Source: Rhodoferax sp. (GTDB lineage Bacteria > Pseudomonadota > Gammaproteobacteria > Burkholderiales > Burkholderiaceae_C). From it: a stretch of DNA of 14,668 bases. The notes beneath the pieces are model-generated. The model had not been told where the DNA came from, did not search any database, and worked only from the letters and a program-made list of their open reading frames with translations. This document shows positions 7,145 to 12,096 of the stretch, in pieces. A program made the position numbers and the translations under genes. The stretch lies in the NCBI GenBank assembly GCA_030833685.1, contig JAURGS010000037.1:1-14668 (forward strand). The letters are read 5' to 3'. How positions within the stretch are numbered: position 1 is the first letter of the stretch; the number at the start of each line of letters is the position of its first letter.

Positions 7145-8317
7145 ATGTCTGAAATTGTTAAATCGGAAGTCAAGGCAGAGCCTACAACTGCCTCGCGCCG
7201 CAAGTTTTTTGTTGCCGCTGGTGCTGCCGCAGTAGCAGCTGCACCCGTCGTTGGTGCACGTGCCCAAAGTGCGGCGGTCGCCGTTAAGCCGAGCCCTGTC
7301 GTGTTCAAGATGCAAGGTGCCTGGGGTGCTAAGGACATCTTCAACGAAATGGCCGAAGACTATGTCAAGCGCGTCAATGAAATGGCCGGTGGCCGTCTGA
7401 AGCTGGAGTACCTGACTGCTGGTGCTGTGGTCAAGCCCTTCGAGGTGACCGATGCGGTGAGCAAAGGCGTGCTCGATGCTGGTCACACTGTGGCCGTGTA
7501 CTGGTACGGTAAATCCAAAGTGGCTTCGCTGTTTGGTTCGGGACCGATCACCGGTGCTAATGCCGACCAGACCCTGGGCTGGATGTACGCAGGTGGTGGT
7601 CTTGAGCTCTACGAAGAACTGCAAAAACAACTTAACCTGAACCTCAAAGGCTTTTTTGCTTTCCCTATGCCCACACAGCCGCTGGGATGGTTCAAGAAAA
7701 CCCCGCCCAAGACAGCCAAAGAACTCAACGGCTTCAAGTACCGTACCGTGGGCTTGGCCGCTGACCTGATGCAAGAGCTGGGCATGAAAGTGACCCAGTT
7801 GCCCGGCGGCGAGATTGTGCCGGCGATGGAGCGTGGTGTGATCGATGCTTTCGAGTTCAACAACCCCACCTCAGACAGCCGTTTCGGCGCACAGGACGTG
7901 GCCAAGTACTACTCGATGGGCTCCTACCACCAGGCCATGGAGTTCTTTGAAATCATCTTCAACAAAGACAAGTACAACGCGCTGCCTGATGACCTCAAAG
8001 CCATCCTGCGCTACGGCGTAGAGGCTGTTTCGTCGGCCAACACCTGGAAAGCCCAGGACAACTACTCCAAGGACCTGCAAAAACTCATCACCAAGGACAA
8101 GGTTCAGGTGTCCCGTACACCCAAGGCCGTGTTCGATGCGCAAATCAAGGCCTGGGACAAGGTGGTTGCCAAGCTCGAAGGCGAAGACCCTTTCTTCAAG
8201 AAGGTGTTGGCTTCGCAGAAAGACTGGGCGCGTCGCGTGGCGTACTACAGCTTCTTCAATGATGCTGACTACAAGACCGCGTTTGAGCACGTGTTCAAGA
8301 CCAAATTGCCAGCCTAA
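7145..8317 (+). CDS. TRAP transporter substrate-binding protein, DctP family (TakP/FcbT1-like), Tat signal
   Basis: This 390-residue periplasmic receptor belongs to a tripartite ATP-independent importer for an organic acid. It has an unusually long N-region, then a twin-arginine motif SRRKFF (17-22), an alanine-rich h-region and ARA-QS, with likely cleavage after Ala40. It is thus probably exported folded by Tat. The mature part has GGRLKLEYLTAGAVVKPFEV, the conserved ligand-carboxylate arginine in FKYRTVG (Arg200) and LPGGEIVPAMERGVIDAFEF (219-238), as in the alpha-keto acid and chloroaromatic-acid receptors. GGAG (7136-7139) is 5 nt before the ATG. The ligand is probably a carboxylate, identity unknown. 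A terminator follows immediately. Confidence 0.92.
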   Translation: MSEIVKSEVKAEPTTASRRKFFVAAGAAAVAAAPVVGARAQSAAVAVKPSPVVFKMQGAWGAKDIFNEMAEDYVKRVNEMAGGRLKLEYLTAGAVVKPFEVTDAVSKGVLDAGHTVAVYWYGKSKVASLFGSGPITGANADQTLGWMYAGGGLELYEELQKQLNLNLKGFFAFPMPTQPLGWFKKTPPKTAKELNGFKYRTVGLAADLMQELGMKVTQLPGGEIVPAMERGVIDAFEFNNPTSDSRFGAQDVAKYYSMGSYHQAMEFFEIIFNKDKYNALPDDLKAILRYGVEAVSSANTWKAQDNYSKDLQKLITKDKVQVSRTPKAVFDAQIKAWDKVVAKLEGEDPFFKKVLASQKDWARRVAYYSFFNDADYKTAFEHVFKTKLPA

Positions 8318-8334
8318 TTTAATTACCTTGATCT

Positions 8335-8368
8335 GGTCGCCGCCGCTACGGTGGCGACCTTTTTTTTT
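8335..8368 (+). terminator. Intrinsic terminator/attenuator between TRAP binding protein and DctQ
   Basis: GGTCGCCGCC (8335-8344) pairs with GGTGGCGACC (8350-8359), including one G-U pair, around a 5-nt loop. Nine T follow at once (8360-8368). The dctQ ATG is only 9 nt beyond the T-tract. The position is the same as that of the terminator in the ABC operon upstream, and partial read-through would lower the membrane subunits relative to the receptor. Confidence 0.9.
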
Positions 8369-8377
8369 GAGTGTTCC

Positions 8378-8962
8378 ATGGAAAATTTCATACGCAACGT
8401 TGATGCGTTCTCCAAGGCGATTGGTCATTGCTTCGGCTGGACTGTGCTGGTGCTGACTGCGGGCACCTGCTACGAGGTTTTCATGCGCTACGTCATGAAC
8501 GACCCGACATCGTGGGCTTTCGATATGAGCTACATGTTTTACGGTGCCTTATTTTTGATGTCTGGCGCTTATGCCCTGGCGGCAGACGCACATGTGCGTG
8601 GCGACTTTATCTACCGCAAGTGGAAACCGGAGAACCAGGCCAAAGTTGACCTGGTGCTCTACTTTATTTTTTACTTTCCCGGTGTGCTGGCTCTGGTGTT
8701 TTCGGGCTGGTCGTATGGGATGGAGTCGATGCGGATTTCGGAGGTGAGTGTCAACAGCCCGGTGGGTGTGCCGGTATGGCCTTTGAAGATGATCATCCCA
8801 TTGGCTGGACTAACCCTACTGTTGCAGGGCGCCGCGGAGGTCTGTCGTTGTTTGGTGACGATTCGCGACAAAAAATGGCCTTCTCGTGGCGACGACGTGG
8901 TGGAACTGGAAGTTGCTCTGCAAGAGCAATATGGCAACAAAAAAGAGAGTGCGTCATCATGA
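8378..8962 (+). CDS. dctQ: TRAP transporter small permease, DctQ family
   Basis: This 194-residue four-helix inner-membrane subunit joins the receptor to the large permease of the TRAP importer. Hydrophobic segments lie near residues 17-37, 50-68, 90-110 and 130-150. The family hallmark of a charged, short N-terminus before helix 1 is present, as is VRGDFIY after helix 2, resembling the HVRVD-type motif of DctQ proteins. I start at ATG 8378 rather than at GTG 8351, because 8351 lies inside the terminator stem and the extra residues are not family-like. The stop overlaps the dctM start (ATGA), so translation is coupled. The long polar C-terminal tail (KKWPSRGDDVVELEV onward) is cytoplasmic by prediction. 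Confidence 0.9.
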   Translation: MENFIRNVDAFSKAIGHCFGWTVLVLTAGTCYEVFMRYVMNDPTSWAFDMSYMFYGALFLMSGAYALAADAHVRGDFIYRKWKPENQAKVDLVLYFIFYFPGVLALVFSGWSYGMESMRISEVSVNSPVGVPVWPLKMIIPLAGLTLLLQGAAEVCRCLVTIRDKKWPSRGDDVVELEVALQEQYGNKKESASS

Positions 8963-10383
8963 GCAATCCCTCCATCGCCCTGATGATGCTTGGGCTTTTT
9001 ATCGTTTTTATTTTTCTGGGGTTTCCGATCGCCTTCACGCTGATGGCCATGGGCATCATGTTTGGCCTGTACGCCTATTGGGACCCAGCCAGCAGCATTT
9101 TGGAGAACAAGATTTTTTACTTGTTCACCCAGAACACGTTCAGCATCATGAACAACGACGTGCTGATCTCGATCCCCTTGTTTCTGTTCATGGGGTACAT
9201 CATTGAGCGAGCCAATATCCTGGATCGCTTGTTTTTGAGCCTGCAGGTTAACCTGCGCCACGTGCCGGGTTCCATGGCCGTTGCAGCGTTGATCACTTGC
9301 GCCTTGTTTGCCACGGCCACAGGCATTGTGGGTGCGGTGGTTACGCTAATGGGCTTGCTTGCCTTCCCAGCCATGTTGAAAGCCGGCTACGACGAGAAAT
9401 TGTCAGCTGGCGTGATTGCGGCTGGTGGCACGCTGGGTATTCTCATTCCGCCATCGATCATGTTGATCGTGTACGCGGCGACAGCAGGTGTCTCGGTGGT
9501 CAAACTCTACGCGGCTGCCATGATCCCGGGCATCACGCTGGCTGGCTTGTACCTGGTGTACGTGATTGGTCGTGTGGTCATCAACCCCAAGCTGGCACCC
9601 AAACCCAAAGAGGTGGATCAGATCAGTTTTGCCCAGTCGATCTACATGCTGGTAACGGCCTTTTTGCCATTGGCTCTGTTGATCATGACCGTGCTGGGAT
9701 CCATTCTGTTTGGCCTGGCTACCCCCAGTGAGGCGGCCGCCATGGGCTCACTCGGTGGCGTGGTTTTGGCCATTGCTTATCGGGCATTTTCCTGGCAGCG
9801 TCTGCGCGAGGCGGTGTTTCTAACGGCCAAGACCACGGCCATGGTGTGCTACCTATTCGTGGGCTCCTGGACGTTCTCCAGTGTGTTCTCCTACCTAGGC
9901 GGCGAGTCGGTGATCAAGGAGTTTGTTCTGGGTATGGATTTGTCGACGATTCAATTCCTCTTGCTCACCCAAGCCATCATCTTCATTCTGGGCTGGCCGC
10001 TGGAGTGGAGCGAGATCATCATCATTTTTGTGCCGATCTTCCTGCCCATGCTTGAGCACTTCAATGTGGATCCGATGTTGTTTGGTGTCCTGATCGCGGT
10101 CAATTTGCAGACGTCGTTCCTGACGCCGCCGATGGCGATGTCGGCGTATTACCTGAAGGGTATTGCGCCGGCATCCGTCGAATTGTGGACCATATTCAAG
10201 GGCTGTTTCCCGTTCCTGGCGATGGTATTTGTCACCCTGGGCTTGATTTATTTCGATCAAGAGCTGGTGACTTGGTTGCCTGACCTGATGTACAACGTTG
10301 ACAACGTTGTAGTACCGCAAGCAGACCCGGGTGACGGATCCGTCATGGACCCGTCCTTCCTGGGTGGTTCATCGTCAAAATAA
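8959..10383 (+). CDS. dctM: TRAP transporter large permease, DctM family
   Basis: This 474-residue transport subunit should use a sodium gradient to drive uptake. It has about twelve hydrophobic segments and the family motifs: an N-terminal LGFPIAFTLM segment, the AATG-like FATATGIVGAVVTLMGLLAFPAML, and IAAGGTLGILIPPSIMLIVYAATAG, where the IPPS hairpin is diagnostic. The ATGA overlap with dctQ and AGAGAG (8944-8949) fix the start at 8959; an in-frame extension back to 8776 would run inside dctQ and is rejected. The C-terminus has a polar tail (ADPGDGSVMDPSFLGGSSSK) longer than in most relatives I know. It is followed 44 bp later by the amidase. Confidence 0.94.
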   Translation: MSNPSIALMMLGLFIVFIFLGFPIAFTLMAMGIMFGLYAYWDPASSILENKIFYLFTQNTFSIMNNDVLISIPLFLFMGYIIERANILDRLFLSLQVNLRHVPGSMAVAALITCALFATATGIVGAVVTLMGLLAFPAMLKAGYDEKLSAGVIAAGGTLGILIPPSIMLIVYAATAGVSVVKLYAAAMIPGITLAGLYLVYVIGRVVINPKLAPKPKEVDQISFAQSIYMLVTAFLPLALLIMTVLGSILFGLATPSEAAAMGSLGGVVLAIAYRAFSWQRLREAVFLTAKTTAMVCYLFVGSWTFSSVFSYLGGESVIKEFVLGMDLSTIQFLLLTQAIIFILGWPLEWSEIIIIFVPIFLPMLEHFNVDPMLFGVLIAVNLQTSFLTPPMAMSAYYLKGIAPASVELWTIFKGCFPFLAMVFVTLGLIYFDQELVTWLPDLMYNVDNVVVPQADPGDGSVMDPSFLGGSSSK

Positions 10384-10394
10384 GTTGGTGAGAG

Positions 10395-10413
10395 CCGGGC
10401 CTTGTCGGCCCGG
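10395..10413 (+). other. GC-rich hairpin just upstream of the amidase ribosome binding site
   Basis: CCGGGCC (10395-10401) pairs perfectly with GGCCCGG (10407-10413) around TTGTC. No T-run follows, so it is not a terminator. It ends 3 nt before the GGAG of the amidase, so it may guard the mRNA end after processing or tune amidase translation. Confidence 0.6.
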
Positions 10414-10427
10414 TCTGGAGATCTGTG

Positions 10428-11771
10428 GTGAGTGAAGAAGGCAAGTATTTGTACCAGGTGGGTGCCGTAGAGCTGGTGGGCCATTTGGCGCGCGGTACCG
10501 TGGACCTGAAGGAGTATGCCCAGGGCATGATGGGGTTTACGCAGGCCACAGATCCGCAGGTGAAGGCTTTTGCGCATTTTTCACCTGAGATCATCGGCAT
10601 GCAGCTCGAGCGCTTGCAACGCCATCGCCAGATGGACGCAGCGCCCTTGCCGCTTTTGGGCGTGCCCATCGCCGTCAAGGACAACATTGACACCGAGGAC
10701 TACCCTACTGAGTTGGGCTTTGTAGGCACCCAGGGGCGTACGCCCCGTGTCGATGCGTATTTGGTGCACCGTTTGCGTGCAGCGGGTGCCGTGATCTGGG
10801 CCAAGTCCAACACAACAGAGCTTGCGTATTTCAACCCGACCGTGACTGAAAACCCGCGCTTGCCCGGTCATACGCCTGGCGGCTCGTCCAGCGGTTCTGC
10901 CGCGGCAGTCGCTGCTGGGTTGGTGCCGGTGGCTATTGGCACCCAGACCAATGGTTCCGTCATTCGGCCAGCCTCGTTTTGCGGCGTGTTTGGCTTCAAG
11001 CCAACGCGGGGTTTGATCTTCAACGGTGGCGTGCTGAAATGCTCGGAGTCCCTGGATCAGATCGGCGTTTTTGCGCGCAATATTGAGGATCTCGCGGCGG
11101 TTGCCGAGGTGATGATTGGTGGCCATGAGGACAGCACCGGCCGCCTGGTATTTCCCATGCGTATCCGTGAACTGGCAGCGCAGGAGCCACCCTTGCCGCC
11201 TAAGCTCATGTTTGCGCGCACGCCCATGTGGGACCGGGTCGAGCAGCAGGCACAAGCTGCATTTGAAGACTTGCTTGCCGAGCTGCAGGACTGCATGAGC
11301 GAGGTGGAATTGCCTGCCTCGGTTTCTAATGCGATCCCGATGCTCAAAACCGTCATGGAAGCCGAGATGTCGGCCAACCTCAAGCCGTTGATCGATGCCC
11401 ATGGCGGGCAGTGCAGCCAGGCAATGAGCGATTTGATTGCCCGCGGGGCCCAAACCAAGGCGGTTGACTACCTGCACGCCCGAGAGCGCATGCCTTTGGC
11501 CACCCAAGGGTTTGAAGAGTACTTTGATCATTTTGATGCGATCGTGGCGCCCGCTACTTTGGGCCCCGCGCCCAAAGGCCTGGATACCACCGGTGACCCC
11601 ATCATGAACACCATCTGGACCTACGCCGGACTGCCTTGTGTTTCGCTGCCGCTGCTGCAAACCGAAGATGGCAAACCGATTGGGGTTCAACTGATTGGCA
11701 AGGCCAACGAGGACGGTCGTTTGCTGCGCACGGCGCGATGGCTCATGCAACGCCTGAGCAGCGCCACTTGA
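10428..11771 (+). CDS. Amidase-signature family hydrolase
   Basis: This 447-residue cytoplasmic hydrolase should release ammonia or an amine from a carboxamide. The Ser-cisSer-Lys triad is complete: Lys84 in GVPIAVKDNID, Ser153 in GGSSSGSAAA and nucleophile Ser177 in GTQTNGSVIRPASFCG. The 24-residue gap between the serines equals that in well-studied family members. The usual TGGS is TNGS here. Two GTG codons are possible starts. I choose 10428 because GGAG (10417-10420) is 7 nt upstream, against 4 nt for 10425. It is not GatA-like in context, since no gatB or gatC is adjacent. Clustering with a TRAP importer suggests that it acts on the imported amide or makes the acid. Substrate unknown. 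Confidence 0.93.
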   Translation: MSEEGKYLYQVGAVELVGHLARGTVDLKEYAQGMMGFTQATDPQVKAFAHFSPEIIGMQLERLQRHRQMDAAPLPLLGVPIAVKDNIDTEDYPTELGFVGTQGRTPRVDAYLVHRLRAAGAVIWAKSNTTELAYFNPTVTENPRLPGHTPGGSSSGSAAAVAAGLVPVAIGTQTNGSVIRPASFCGVFGFKPTRGLIFNGGVLKCSESLDQIGVFARNIEDLAAVAEVMIGGHEDSTGRLVFPMRIRELAAQEPPLPPKLMFARTPMWDRVEQQAQAAFEDLLAELQDCMSEVELPASVSNAIPMLKTVMEAEMSANLKPLIDAHGGQCSQAMSDLIARGAQTKAVDYLHARERMPLATQGFEEYFDHFDAIVAPATLGPAPKGLDTTGDPIMNTIWTYAGLPCVSLPLLQTEDGKPIGVQLIGKANEDGRLLRTARWLMQRLSSAT

Positions 11772-11796
11772 AATATTTGGAATAAAGGATGTGAAC

Positions 11797-11958
11797 ATGA
11801 ATGTAAAAGTTTTTAACTTCATTGCCCTGGTGTTGTTGGCCTTGTTTTTCTGGCCCTACATTCATAAGCTGAAAGAAGTGGACCTGATGGTGGTGCTGAT
11901 CGGGGGGCTGGCCATGCCCATCTATGACTTTTTGTTTTTCAAGGAAAAGAAGGAATAG
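11797..11958 (+). CDS. Small two-helix membrane protein, 53 residues, unknown function
   Basis: The ORF starts MNVKVFNFIALV and is followed by an aromatic-ended first helix (about residues 5-21), a short charged turn YIHKLKEVD (21-29), a second helix (about 29-44, with a GG pair) and a basic tail FFKEKKE. AAGGAT (11785-11790) sits 6 nt before the ATG, and the gene follows the amidase stop by 25 nt, so it is very likely the last gene of the TRAP-amidase operon. A terminator follows 25 nt later. By the positive-inside rule the C-terminus is probably cytoplasmic. I do not recognise the family. It may be an accessory or stabilising peptide of the transporter, but nothing in the sequence proves that. 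Confidence 0.72.
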   Translation: MNVKVFNFIALVLLALFFWPYIHKLKEVDLMVVLIGGLAMPIYDFLFFKEKKE

Positions 11959-11964
11959 TTCCCG

Positions 11965-12006
11965 CCTGCCGGCAGGGTTGAAGGGGACGCGTCGACGTCC
12001 CTTTTT
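11965..12006 (+). terminator. Intrinsic terminator closing the TRAP-amidase operon
   Basis: GGGACG (11984-11989) pairs with CGTCCC (11996-12001) around a 6-nt loop. The stem can be extended by G-U and A-U pairs into the T-run TTTTT (12002-12006). A perfect 12-bp palindrome CCTGCCGGCAGG lies just before it (11965-11976). The spacing and T-run fit Rho-independent termination downstream of the 53-residue gene. Confidence 0.8.
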
Positions 12007-12096
12007 CCTTTTTGTTTCAACCCGTTACCATTGGCGTTTTGTGCAGCAGCCCAAGCTGGTCTGGGCCGCGATGCACGACAGATGTGAATTTGCTCG

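Noticed and set aside
8351..8377. GTG start for DctQ at 8351
   Set aside because: It lies within the terminator stem, and the added residues are encoded by the T-tract.
8776..8958. Upstream extension of DctM inside dctQ
   Set aside because: The extra 61 residues lie in another frame of dctQ, are polar and not family-like, and the ATG at 8959 has the ATGA overlap and a Shine-Dalgarno.
10581..11822. Long minus-strand ORF (413 codons) opposite the amidase
   Set aside because: The plus-strand amidase has a complete catalytic triad and family length. The antisense frame shows no recognisable motif and is rich in His, Gln and Arg, as expected for a GC-biased shadow.
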